DNA from: Pelobates cultripes
Lineage: Eukaryota; Chordata; Amphibia; Anura; Pelobatidae
NCBI GenBank assembly: GCA_933207985.1
Contig: OW240920.1
Coordinates: 150,129,416-150,193,415 of the forward strand
Direction: 5' to 3'
DNA length: 64,000 nt
The notes under the pieces are model-generated. The model was not told the DNA's origin. It was given only the letters and a program-made list of their open reading frames with translations, and did not search any database. The position numbers were made by a program, and so were the translations under genes. Position 1 is the stretch's first letter, and every line of letters starts with the position of its first letter. This document shows positions 11,311 through 22,361 of the stretch, in pieces.

Positions 11311-11388
11311 GAAACTGTTGAAAAAAATGAGGTTCAGCATAGTGGACACATAGCGGAGATCCGTACCAAGCATTGCGAAGAACTTAAT
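11311..11388 (+). CDS. GRIPAP1: GRIPAP1 coding exon B
   Basis: The exon has 78 nt and 26 codons, phase 0. The acceptor TTTATTGCAG has a good pyrimidine tract. The translation ETVEKNEVQHSGHIAEI continues the coiled coil and is less conserved than later exons. Two donors stand in tandem (GTAGGT at 11389 and GTAACG at 11393). The first is chosen because it keeps phase 0 with exon C. The second would shift the frame. Confidence 0.85.
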
Positions 11389-11529
11389 GTAGGTAACGGT
11401 CAGGCCGACCGAACCATACTGTGTGCGCAAACTGCGATTTTACTTGGCATACTGTGAGAGGCGATAGGGGGTGAATGGAATATCTGTATAGGGAGGGTGA
11501 ATGGACTATTTTATGGGCTGTATAGAGGG

Positions 11530-13743
11530 TGTGACGTACCCCGACTGGGTTCCTCCGCCAATCGCTGCTTCCTAGTAGCCTGGAGTACTATAGGCACCGC
11601 ACCGAACACCATAAGCACCTAAGCCCCTTACCTGCCACAGCTTGGCTGGGGTCTCGTGGTCCTCCACCCACCCTGGACATGAGCACAGGATCCAGCTTCC
11701 AGTGGATGGACCTCTCCTACTCCAGAGAATCTAGCAGGTATAGCTGTGTAGCTCTTACAAGAACTAGTGATTATAGCCAGTATAGCAATCCGAAGCTGGT
11801 TTAGTTGGTGTCAAGGGAAAGGGTGCATAATATATTATTGCACAATGGAATATTGCTATTTAATATAACTTGAGCAGTGCATCAATAATTGGACCCCTGG
11901 CTAGAGGACAAATGGCAGAGAGAAATTGCTCTTTTGATCAAAAGAGGCTTTTGCGAGGTGTGAAACTGAGTGTCCTTTTTGATCTATCAAAGGTCCTGCA
12001 AGGTGAGACTTTTTACACTTGAGCCGCCAGTATGTGTAGTTTCAATGTAAACTGACTGACTCGTTTGGCCGGAAACTCTCAATTGATGGTTCAGTCCTTT
12101 GATATGGTAATAATAATTGTTTCACGAAGACCAATATGTTCTAGTATCATATCCAAGAGAAACATTACTCTCATCCACAGATTAATAATTACTAATTTTT
12201 ATTATATTTAGAATGGGACAAGCACAGCCTTTTAATCAAGTCTAAACACCACTTATACAACTTAAACCAGGTGGCAGGGTTTGTGATGTCTGTTATATTA
12301 GGTCACAGTCCTGTGATATATCCCTGGAATGGGAAAATGGCAACAAATTCATAGAGCCAATTATGTCTGTGGCAAGTACAGTAGAGGAGATAAAAACAAA
12401 AGTTTATATTTGGCTTGTTGTTTTCTGGAACACAAGAGAGTGGCTACTTATTGTGTCTATAGGTACGCCTTATCTCCGCCTCTGGGAAGGCTGGAAACTT
12501 GAGAGGGTATAAAGGGTATATAACAAGTGATATTGAAAGATCTTGGTGTGCTTCCTTGGGGCCAAGATATAATTCTGAGTGAGTCACCATCATCCCTCCT
12601 TGCCAGAGACCCCCTGGGTAGAAGTTGTACTTTGAAAACATAAGTGAATAATTGACTTCTGTATTTTATCCTTTTTGGTTTTATCTGTTGGTGTAAATAA
12701 TTTGTTTCATATGTTTTTATATGGACTGTGACAATTTTCTGCTCATAATAAACATTCATTTATTAAGTTCTGCCTTTGTCTGGTTAAGAATCACATTACC
12801 TGAAGAGACTAATTAGTATTTTAAATGACATAAATGTTGTGATAAGTAATATTTGGTGGGTTTTTATTATTGATTTATCTGGGGGTCCAAGGCACCCCAT
12901 TTATAAATTGTCTTGGTGGTGTCAGCGTTAAAATGGTAATTGTTACATTATTATGTTAAGTGTGGGTGGTGTTAAAAGGGGATTTTTTTTATTATTCCCG
13001 GTCTAGTGCAGACAAATGGTGAACTTTAACCCTTTCACCACCACAACCACGTCACGCGCATTCTTGGAGTAGGGAGCATTCGTGATAGCTGGTATAGTTG
13101 TTCCCTACAATCATGAGACGAGGCTGCGTGTTGAGGGTGAAGTGAGCCTACTTTAATGGGACCACACTTGGCCTTTTATGACAGTCCCCATGCAAGGGGC
13201 ACTCCCCCTTGGACCTGAGCGTAAACCACAGTAAAAACAAATACACAATTACATTGGCTCTCAGATCCAGGACACTCCCATACAAACTAGGTCAATCCCT
13301 CCTCTGTACCTGGGAGATAATTGAGTCAAGTACTGTATTAACTCAATTATCTCCAGACACAAAAACACACATTTTTATAAAACCCCAAAAATATCTTCAA
13401 AACCTACAAACCCCCCACAAACATCCCCTGATAGCCCGATCTGGGTGAACAACATATCCAAAAATCACCCAGATCGGTTCAGGAATTTCCAGGAAGTCAT
13501 AGTTTTGGCCGACCGCACAAATGGTCCAATGCCCAAACAGTTCCATAGAATCGCGGCTAGGTGCCGCTGGGTGACCGACTGGGAACTGCAAAGTTTTCAT
13601 GCCGAGCTAGCGTTTGGTTCTATGGAAAGTGCCGAACCATGGGGAATAAAATATAACAGTCGCTGACCTGGCCCATAGTCTTTTGGCAGGAAGCTGGCAA
13701 GCAGGCCTCTCCAAAAGCCCGTGGTGAGGTTCTGTTCGCCACA
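11530..13743 (-). mobile_element. Solo LTR, minus orientation, split by a 1.3-kb insertion
   Basis: On the + strand the LTR begins TGTGACGTACC at 11530 and ends GTTCGCCACA at 13743, flanked by AGGG on both sides. The halves 11530-11800 and 13094-13743 join smoothly when compared with the LTR at 61579-62625 on the opposite strand. They share the GAGGCTGCGTGTTGAGGGTG region and the AATTATCTCC palindrome (13305-13358). Together they make about 920 bp. It lies in the intron between exons B and C. Confidence 0.75.
11801..13086. mobile_element. Unclassified 1286-bp insertion with 7-bp duplication
   Basis: The insertion splits the older LTR. AGCTGGT stands on both sides (11794-11800 and 13087-13093). 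No clear terminal inverted repeat and no coding ORF are seen. A TATAAAGG box near 12510 and AATAAA near 12748 give it the look of a promoter- and polyadenylation-bearing LTR, but it lacks TG...CA ends. The class is open. Confidence 0.55.
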
Positions 13744-13867
13744 AGGGGTATGGAATCTATAAGACCATCATTCTACTGATTGGATGACTCTCTTAGTTGA
13801 TAGGTTGCCACCAATGTTTGCGTGTCTGAAAGAAGCCGTGTGTGATTATTTCTGTTTTGATTCCAAG

Positions 13868-13963
13868 TTGAAGCTCCAGGAGCTGGCTGCAGTCGCAGAG
13901 AAGGTGGAGGCGTTTGAAAAAGAAAAATCTGATCTCCTTCAGACAATTGATCAGCTGAGACAG
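13868..13963 (+). CDS. GRIPAP1: GRIPAP1 coding exon C
   Basis: The exon has 96 nt and 32 codons, phase 0. The translation LKLQELAAVAEKVEAFEK is coiled coil. The donor CAG|GTGAGC is strong. The acceptor is read as CCAAG after a T-rich tract at 13867. AAG is a weaker acceptor than CAG, and another AAG six bases further on would shorten the exon by two codons without changing frame. Confidence 0.85.
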
Positions 13964-14095
13964 GTGAGCCCACAGGCTCCGCCCCTTATTAGTCTATCTC
14001 ACCTTTCTCAGTCCTTTAATTCATTAATTGTAACTTGTAGTGTGATACAAGCTTGGAGGATTCTTTCATTTAATTACTAAATACTTTTACTGCAG

Positions 14096-14152
14096 GAACT
14101 GAAAGATACAACTGATGGACAGAGAATTCTGGAAAAAAGAGGAAGTGCAGCT
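14096..14152 (+). CDS. GRIPAP1: GRIPAP1 coding exon D
   Basis: The exon has 57 nt and 19 codons, phase 0, after a short 132-bp intron. The acceptor is TTTTACTGCAG and the donor GTGAGT. The translation ELKDTTDGQRILEKRGSAA is nearly the same as the mammalian segment. It includes DTTD followed by G, which fits the DxxD caspase-3 pattern. Caspase cleavage has been reported for mammalian GRASP-1. That this is the site is my inference. Confidence 0.92.
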
Positions 14153-14184
14153 GTGAGTAAATTTACCTCTGAGATATAGTAATA

Positions 14185-16912
14185 GATCACCATTTCAGGA
14201 CACCTACCTCTAACCTTCTAATACACAGACATCATGACACCTACCTCTCACCTCCTCCTAATACAGATATCAGGACACGTACCTCTCACCTCCTCCTAAT
14301 ACACAGACATCAGGACACGTACCTCTCACCTCCTCCTAATACACAGACATCAGGACACCTACCTCTCACCTCCTCCTAATACACAGACATCAGGACACGT
14401 ACCTCTCACCCCCTCCTAATACACAGACATCAGGACACCTACCTCTCACCCCCCCCTAATACACAGACATCAGGACACCTACCTCTCACCCCCTCCTAAT
14501 ACACAGACATCAGGACACCTACCTCTCACCTCCTCCTAATACACAGACATCATGACACCTACCTCTCACCTCGTCCTAATACACAGACATCAGGACACCT
14601 ACCTCTCACCTCCTCCTAATACACAGACATCAGGACACGTACCTCTCACCCCCTCCTAATACACAGACAGCAAGATACCTACCTCTCACCCCCTCCTAAT
14701 ATACAGACATCATGACACCTACCTCTCACCTCCTCCTAATATACAGACATCAGGACACCTACCTCTCACCTCCTCCTAATACACAGACATCAGGACACGT
14801 ACCTCTCACCCCCTCCTAATACACAGACAGCAAGATACCTACCCCTCATCCCCTTATAATACACAGATAGCAAGATACCTACCCCTCCTAATACACAGAC
14901 AGCACGATACCTACCCCTCATCCCCTTATAATACACAGACATCAAGATACCTACCTCTCACCCCCTCCTAATACAGACAGCAAGATACCTACCTCTCACC
15001 CCCTCCTAATACAGACAGCAAGATACCTACCTCTCATCCCCTTATAATACACAGATAGCAAGATACCTACCCCTCCTAATACACAGACAGCACGATACCT
15101 ACCCCTCATCCCCTTATAATACACAGACATCAAGATACCTACCTCTCACCCCCTCCTAATACAGACAGCAAGATACCTACCTCTCACCCCCTCCTAATAC
15201 AGACAGCAAGATACCTACCTCTCACCCCCTCCTAATACACAGACAGCAAGATACCTACCCCTCATCCCCTCCTAATACACAGACAGCAAAATACCTACCC
15301 CTCATCCCCCTCCTAGTACACAGACCGCAAGATACCTACCCCTCATCCCCTCCTAGTACACAGACAGCAAGATACCTACCTCTCACCCCCTCCTAATACA
15401 CAGACAGCAAGGTACCATCCCCTCCTAATACACAGACTGCAAGATACCTACCTCTCACCCCCTCTTAGTACACAGACAGCGAAATACCTACCCCTCGTCC
15501 CCTCCTAGTACACAGACAGCAAGATACCTACCTCTCACCCCCTCCTAGTACACAGACAGCAAGATACCTACCTCTCACCCCCTCCTAATACACAGACAGC
15601 AAGGTACCATCCCCTCCTAATACACAGACAGCAAGATACCTACCTCTCACCCCCTCCTAGTACACAGACAGCGAAATACCTACCCCTCGTCCCCTCCTAG
15701 TACACAGACAGCAAGATACCTACCTCTCACCCCCTCCTAGTACACAGACAGCAAGATACCTACCTCTCACCCCCTCCTAATACACAGACAGCATGATACC
15801 TACCCCTCATCCCCTCCTAGTACACAGACAGCAAGATACCTACCCCTCATCCCCTCCTAATACAGACAGCAAAATACCTACATCTCATCCCCTCCTAATA
15901 CACAGACAGCAAGATGCCTACCTCTCATCCCCTCCTAATACACAGACAGCAAGATACCTACCTCTCACCCCCTCCTAATACACAGACATCAGGACACGTA
16001 CCTCTCGCCTCTTCCTAATACACAGACATCAGGACACGTACCTCTCACCTCCTCCTAATACACAGACATCAGGACATTTACCTCTCACCTCCTGCTAATA
16101 CACAGACATGAGGACACAACCACTCACCTACTCCTAATACCATAGGCGTGCGCACCAGGTGTGCCGGGTGTGCCTGGGCACACCCCAATCCCTGTGGCAT
16201 GCCTATGGATTGAGACCGGCAGGGGAGCTCTCAGGATATCCCCTGTCAGCTCATGCAGAGCCCGCGCTATCCGAGCGCCGGCTCTGCTCTAAGCCTCTAT
16301 GGGCTGGTGGGGAGATCAAAGATCTACCTCACCGGCCCACAGCAGCATGGAGGGAGGCAGGAGAGGACCCGGGGAGCTTCCACCCCCTCCTAATACACAG
16401 ACATCAGGATACCTACCTCTCACCTCCTCCTAATACACAGACATCAGGAACACGTACCTCTCACCTCCTCCTAATACATAGACATCAGGACACCTACCTC
16501 TCACCTCCTCCTAATACATAGACATCAGGACACCTACCTCTCACCTCCTCCTAATGCACAGACATAAGGACACCTACCTCTAACTCCTCCTAATACACAG
16601 GCATTAGGACACCTACCTCTCATCTCCTGCTAATACACAGACATCAGGACACCTACCTCTCACCTCCTCCTAATATACAGACATCAGGACACGTACCTCT
16701 GAACCCTCCTAAAACACAGACATAAGGACACCTACCTCTCACCTCCTCCTAATACACAGACTTCAGGACACCTACCTCTCACCTCCTCCTAATACACAGA
16801 CATCAGGACACCTACCTCTGAACCCTCCTAAAACACAGACATCAGGACACATACCTCTCACATCCTCCTAATAGACATCAGGACATGTACCTTTTACTCC
16901 CTTCTAATACAC
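14185..16912. repeat. Minisatellite, period about 38 bp, filling an intron
   Basis: About 65 units containing CCTCCTAATACACAGACATC and CACCTACCTCTCA fill the 2.8-kb intron between exons D and E almost from donor to acceptor. Two main variants, one with ATCAGGACAC and one with AGCAAGATAC, occur in blocks. This suggests local spread of variants. The array is interrupted at 16142-16377. Confidence 0.95.
16142..16377. mobile_element. Unclassified insertion inside the 38-bp array
   Basis: About 236 bp of non-repeat, GC-rich sequence starts CATAGGCGTGCGCACCAGGT and ends near GGGAGCTTCCAC, with array units on both sides. There are no clear TIRs or target duplication. It resembles short interspersed repeats of frog genomes, but the family is not recognised. 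Confidence 0.5.
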
Positions 16913-16934
16913 AGATTTTCCTTTCTCCCTGCAG

Positions 16935-17034
16935 CTGAAAGATCTGAAGCGTCAGCTTCACTTGGAGCGGAAACGAGCAGACAAACTTCAGGAGCGTCTT
17001 CAGGAAATTCTCACCAACAGCAAAACTCGCACAG
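16935..17034 (+). CDS. GRIPAP1: GRIPAP1 coding exon E
   Basis: The exon has 100 nt, enters in phase 0 and ends after the first base of a Gly codon. The acceptor CTCCCTGCAG is strong and the donor is GTAATT. The translation [19 protein letters not shown] and onward is almost the same as the mammalian protein and is the clearest identifier of GRIPAP1 in the window. It is the basic end of the long coiled coil. Confidence 0.97.
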
Positions 17035-18047
17035 GTAATTGTCCCTTGGAGAAGCTGAGGAGATTTTTATTTAGGCTCCCCAAGGGTAAAATATTCACAC
17101 AATGAGGAGTTTAGAATTACACTATGCGATGGAGCTTCTCCTACAGAATACCTCTGCCAAATCCACGTCCTAGCCATTGGGGAGAGAGCATGGAATGCTT
17201 CAGCCCCATTTGCCGAAGTTTGACTGGGGTTTCTCCGGAACTCTTTAACCCGACCAGCCTCTTCTTGTTCCCTCTGCCTATTCCTCTGCAGCTCTACTTT
17301 TAGTGATTAATATAGCATTTACTATGGCACTTCTATTAGTCTTGCTTTTGCCGAGGGCTAGAGGGATCATGCAGCCAGCCAACAGGTCTGAAGATTCAGT
17401 TACTTGGATCCCCAAAAATCCACACAGGACACAAGTTCCAAAAGAAAGTAACATGCATTATTTTTTTTTATCTCCGAACAAACCCAAATGTTCATTACAC
17501 TTAGAATGCTGTGACAACTTTAATAAAATACAAATATTCAAATCAAAGCAGACAAGATACACCAACTTATAAAAAAATTACATATTTATAAAGAGGCGAA
17601 GAAGACCTTAATTAACACAAAATATCTCTCCTGCCTACAGAATTGGCAATATGCAAATCTACCTGAATATGCAAATTAACAAGCCATGCTATTTATATAT
17701 AGCTGTATATAGCTGTTGCTACCAACAGAGGGAGCTATACAGGCTCCATAGCCAAATCCACCTAGTGTGTAGCAAGCATCAGCAGGACAGGAGTGCACAT
17801 AAACTATTATCAATAAACACATACATTACACACACCCTGCACCTATAATGGGCACAGGGTGACTTAGACGTAGGAGTAGTCCAGGGTCCTTCATAAAGTG
17901 TTTGTCTGAAACTCCAGGTGATGGTGACTACCGTCACACCATAGGTTATTATAAAAACCTGTATCTGACAAAGAGCAGAATTTATGTCTTATAACCAACT
18001 ACTAACATTGCGACATAAAACCCCCCAAAAACATGGAGCTGTAAAAA
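17035..18047. other. Intron sequence without a recognised feature
   Basis: This is the start of the 10.7-kb intron between exons E and F. It has mixed composition with a T-run near 17460 and AT-rich stretches. No coding similarity, tandem repeat or transposon terminus is recognised. Confidence 0.5.
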
Positions 18048-18950
18048 GATTTGAGTAGTGGCTCTTGTATCTCTGTTATCGGGGAGGAGCGGCTCCAGTG
18101 TCTCTGTTATCGGGGGAGGAGCAGCTCCTGTATCTCCGTTATAGGGGGAGGAGCGGCTCCAGTGTCTCTGTTATCGGGGGAGGAGCGGCTCCAGTGTCTC
18201 TGTTATCGGGGGAGGAGCGGCTCCAGTGTCTCTGTTATCGGGGTAGGAGCGGCTCCTGTATCTCTGTTATAGGGGGAGGAGCGGCTCCAGTGTCTCTGCT
18301 ATAGGGGGAGGAGCGGCTCCAGTGTCTCTGTTATAAGGGGGAGGAGCGGCTCCTATATCTCTGTTATTGGGGGAGGAGCGGTTCCTGTGTCTCTGTTATT
18401 GGGGGAGGAGCGGCTCCAGTGTCTGTTATCGGGGGAGGAGCGGCTCCAGTGTCTCTGTTATCGGGGGAGGAGCGGCTCCAGTGTCTCTGTTATCGGGGGA
18501 GGAGCGGCTCCAGTGTCTCTGTTATCGGGGGAGGAGCGGCTCCTGTGTCTCTGTTATCGGGGGAGGAGCGGCTCCTGTGTCTCTGTTATCGGGGGAGGAG
18601 CGGCTCCTGTGTCTCTGTTATCGGGGGAGGAGCGGCTCCTGTATCTCTATGTTATGGCTCCTGTATCCCCTGTTATGGGGGGGAGGAGCGGCTCCTATAT
18701 TTCTGTTATAGTGGGAGGAGCTGTTATAGTGGGAGGAGCGGCTCCAGTGTCTCTGTTATCGGGGGAGGAGCCGCTCCTATATCTCTGTTACCGGGGGAGG
18801 AGCGGCTCCAGTGTCTCTGTTATCGGGGGAGGAGCGGCTCCTTTATCTCTATCGGGGGAGGAGCGGCTTCGGTGTCTCTGTTACCGGGTGAGGAGCGGCT
18901 CCAGTGTCTCTGTTATCGGGGGAGGAGCGGCTCCAGTGTCTCTGTTATCT
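18048..18950. repeat. Minisatellite, period 32 bp, with near-palindromic core
   Basis: About 28 units contain GGGGGAGGAGCGGCTCC and AGTGTCTCTGTTATC. The core GGAGCGGCTCC is nearly its own reverse complement. The uninterrupted repetition, without unique spacers, excludes a CRISPR-like array. Several overlapping frames are open because the unit lacks stops in them. Confidence 0.95.
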
Positions 18951-20404
18951 GTCTGAACTTTATGCTCATACAATTTTGTACAATCCATGCTTACCCTGCA
19001 TTATTATTTCCATTGTGAAATGAAAGTAGTACGGAATTACGCTCTCTGTGTTACTGAGTTGGTGATGTCTCCCTGCTTACAAAGTGTTCATGCTGTTGAT
19101 TCAAATAATTTGCACCTAGTATGGTTGCTCAGGGAGTCCGTTTTTTCTGAATACTGAGCTATGTTGAATAGAATAGGTAAATGCTGGAAGGATCATGTAC
19201 CCCTCTGGATAGATCCAGACCTGAGCTGAAAACTATTTTTTACCGGTAAGTGAAAGCATGCGGTACCAGGAGGATACCTGACAAGTGTCGTGGAATAATC
19301 TAACATCCATTTTTTATGAGCCCTTTGCTTTTGCTGCCTGAAAGAACAAATTAAGATGAAACTATGTGAGGAGATCTGCTTTGTGAGCAGCTCCTTTATG
19401 AGAGCGATATGCACTGCACAATTACTCATTGGATGACCTTGCTGCTGTCGGTGCATAGTAGCTGGCTGGCTGCTGTCGGTGCGGAGTAGCTGGCTGGCTG
19501 CTGTCGGTGCGGAGTAGCTGGCTGGCTGCTGTCGGTGCAGAGTGGCTGGCTGCTGTCGGTGCGGAGTAGCTGGCTGCTGTCGGTGCTGAATTGGTGTGTC
19601 TGCTGACAAATTTAGCCATGACTGCACAGGAATTCTGGGACGTTTCAGGATAAGATCATTGGGTCCGACATTAATAAAGCTTCCCCCTCACCAGCCTGTG
19701 TGTCAGTGAAGGCATACAGTTATAGAATCTGGTATCCTTGTCTTGCAGTTGTAGCAGTGTGATGCTTTGTGCCTGCCATTGCAATGCAGCCTCCTCACAC
19801 CCTCCACATAACAATCTCCAATATTCACATCAGCTGCAGACAGGAAAGTGTCCTGTAAACTGATCTGACTGCACAAGCAATCAATGACTGAGCTGACTGT
19901 GGAGGTGGTGGGGTTTTACAGATCCCACCCAATAATCATTTCCTCCTTCCTCTTCTGAATGCAGCCCTCATATATTTTGTATAAACCTTCACTGGAGTAA
20001 CCAGACTCTGACACTGCTCTAAGAAAGCAAGGTCTTTCTGCTAATGACACAAGGAATAAAATCCGTCTTTCCGAGCTAGAGTAAATTTGTTTACTTTAGA
20101 GGTGGTTTCTGCTCAATGTCCATCCAATGTCCATCTGGAGAGTTCCTTTCCCATGATAGCCCTTCCCCCTCCTAAATTGCAAAGACAGGCTCCCCTGACA
20201 TATATCCTACATCCTTCTAACACCCTCCTCTCTCCCAATTCCCCACGGAGGCATTAAGACCATCCATTTTCAACAGCACATTAATATTTGATAGATGTGA
20301 TGAGTCAGTAGGTAGGAGGCAGCAATAAGCAGCCATTGTTAAAAATCAGTGAGAAAGTTCTGATTGCGGCTGATATGTCACCCCTGCATCAGTACATCGT
20401 TACC
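18951..20404. other. Intron sequence with one small tandem repeat
   Basis: Apart from the short array at 19438-19600 nothing is recognised. ORFs of fewer than 150 codons on the minus strand come from that array. Confidence 0.5.
19438..19600. repeat. Minisatellite, period about 28 bp
   Basis: About six units of GCTGCTGTCGGTGCGGAGTA followed by GCTGGCTG, some lacking the duplicated CTGG. It lies in the intron between exons E and F. Confidence 0.9.
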
Positions 20405-21980
20405 CCAACCTGTATCCTTAATTTAGCACCATCACTGGACATTCATCATTTCCTATACCATCACACTGACCTCCTCCCTGCCTCAGCACCATCACTCTGA
20501 ACTTCATTCCTTCCTATACCATCACCCTGACCTTCATCCCTGCCACAGCACCATCACTTCGACCTTCATCCCTTCTTATACCATCACCTGACCTTTATCC
20601 TTTCCTATATCAGCACCCTGACCTTCATTCCTTCCGATACCATCACCCTGATCTTAATCCTTGCCTCCGCCTCACCTTGACCTTCATCCCTTCTGGCATC
20701 ATCACCTTGACCTTCATTCCTTCTGATACCATCACCCCGACCTTCATCCTTTCCAATACCATTACTCGACCTTCATCCTTGCCTTAGCACCATCACCCCG
20801 ACTTTCATCTCTGCCTCAGCACCATCACCCCAACTTTCATCTCTGCCTCAGCACCATCACCCTGACTTTCATCTCTGCTTGACCACCATCACCCCGACTT
20901 TCATCTCTGCTTGACCACCATCACCCCGACTTTCATCTCTGCCTCAGCGCCATCACCCCGACTTTTATCTCTACCTCGGCGCCACCACCCCGACCTTCAT
21001 CGCTGCCTCGCGCCACCACCCCGACCTTCATCGCTGCCTCGGCGCCACCACCCTGACCTTCATCGTTGCCTCTGCGCCACCACCCCGACCTTCATCGTTG
21101 CCTCTGCGCCACCACCCCGACCTTCATCGTTGCCTCTGCGCCACCACCCGACCTTCATGTCGTTTGCCTCCTGCGCCACCACCCGACCTTCATGGTTGCC
21201 TGCGGCGCCCACCACCCCGACCTTCATCGTTGCTTACCGAGCGCCACCACCCCGACCTTCATCGTTGCCGCCGGCCACCACCCCGACCATCATCGTTGCC
21301 TGCGGCCACCACCCGACCATCATCGTTTGCCTCGGGCCACCCGACCATCGCCATGCCTCGGCGCCACCACCCCGACCTTCGCCAGCTGCGCCAGCCCACC
21401 GCTGACCTTCGTAACCCTTTTCGGCCACCACCCGACCTTCATGGCTGCCCGCCAGTAGCCACCCCCCCGACCTTCATCGTTGCCTCGGCGCCACCACCCC
21501 CACCTTCATCGTTGCCTCTGCGCCACCACCCCGACCTTCATCGTTGCCTCTGCGCCACCACCCCGACCTTCATCGTTGCCTCTGCGCCACCACCCCGACC
21601 ATCATCGTTGCCTCTGCGCCACCACCCCGACCATCATCGTTGCCTCGGCGCCACCACCCCGACCATCATCGTTGCCTGAAGCCACCGCCCGATATGTGTT
21701 TGCCCACCAGTAGCCACCACCCGACCATCATCGTTGCCTCGGCCCACCACCCCGACCATCGCCGTTTGCCTGCGGCCACCACCCGACCATCATCGTTGCC
21801 TCGGCCACCACCCGACCATCGCCGGCGGCTGCCGCCGGCCCACCGCGACCATCATGCGTACGCACCGGTAAGCCACCACCCCGACCATCATGGTTGCCTG
21901 CGGTAGCGCCACCCGACCATCATGCAACGCACCGGTAGCCACCACCCCGACCATCATCGTTGCCTGCGAGCATGCCCGAC
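20405..21980. repeat. Minisatellite, period 32 bp, left part
   Basis: Units contain CCACCACCCCGACCTTCATC and GTTGCCTCGGCG. They are strongly diverged from 20405 to about 20900 and become uniform towards 21000-21700. The array continues at 27175-27660 on the other side of a retrotransposon. The uniform centre and decayed edge fit homogenisation by unequal exchange. Confidence 0.92.
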
Positions 21981-22278
21981 TGTAACGGGACTGCAATATT
22001 AAGTCCCCAGATCTCCGCTGGTATAGGAGGTAATATCCCAAATCCCCCAGTAACCAGACGAAACACCATTCAGGGAGTCAACTGAACTTTATTCTCGGCT
22101 CCAGGAATTAACTGCCAACTGTCAACTTTTTAAAAATGTTCTGCAATGCATTACACACACATACCCTTGGTTCTTAAAGTGGTACATACATATTGAACCG
22201 AACGGATACAGGCATTTAAACAGCAGGGAGAAGGTTTAACTGAGGGCCCACAGGCAAATACATGAAAAATCCTTCACA
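21981..22278 (-). repeat. Gmr1-like 3' LTR
   Basis: The block has 298 bp, TGTAACGGGACTG to CCTTCACA on the + strand, nearly identical to 26877-27174. Because the element runs on the minus strand, this left copy is the 3' LTR. Confidence 0.95.
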
Positions 22279-22280
22279 AT

Positions 22281-22299
22281 GGCCCCCCTTTTTCTCCCT
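22281..22299 (-). other. Polypurine tract of the Gmr1-like element
   Basis: On the minus strand AGGGAGAAAAAGGGGGGCC stands two bases before the 3' LTR, where plus-strand DNA synthesis is primed in LTR retroelements. Confidence 0.8.
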
Positions 22300-22361
22300 G
22301 CTCCGGCAACTCGGTTGGACCTTTCCTGGTCCAATAGGGTTGATGGGACTTTCCAAAGTTT

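Noticed and set aside
11389..11396. Alternative donor GTAACG at 11393 for GRIPAP1 exon B
   Set aside because: It would shift the reading frame into exon C, while GTAGGT at 11389 keeps phase 0.
18051..18956. Regular 32-bp repeats that could suggest a CRISPR array
   Set aside because: Units are directly adjacent with no unique spacers, and the context is a vertebrate intron.
20911..21906. Pro/His-rich ORFs of up to 193 codons
   Set aside because: They derive from the 32-bp minisatellite and change frame with it. No domain is visible.
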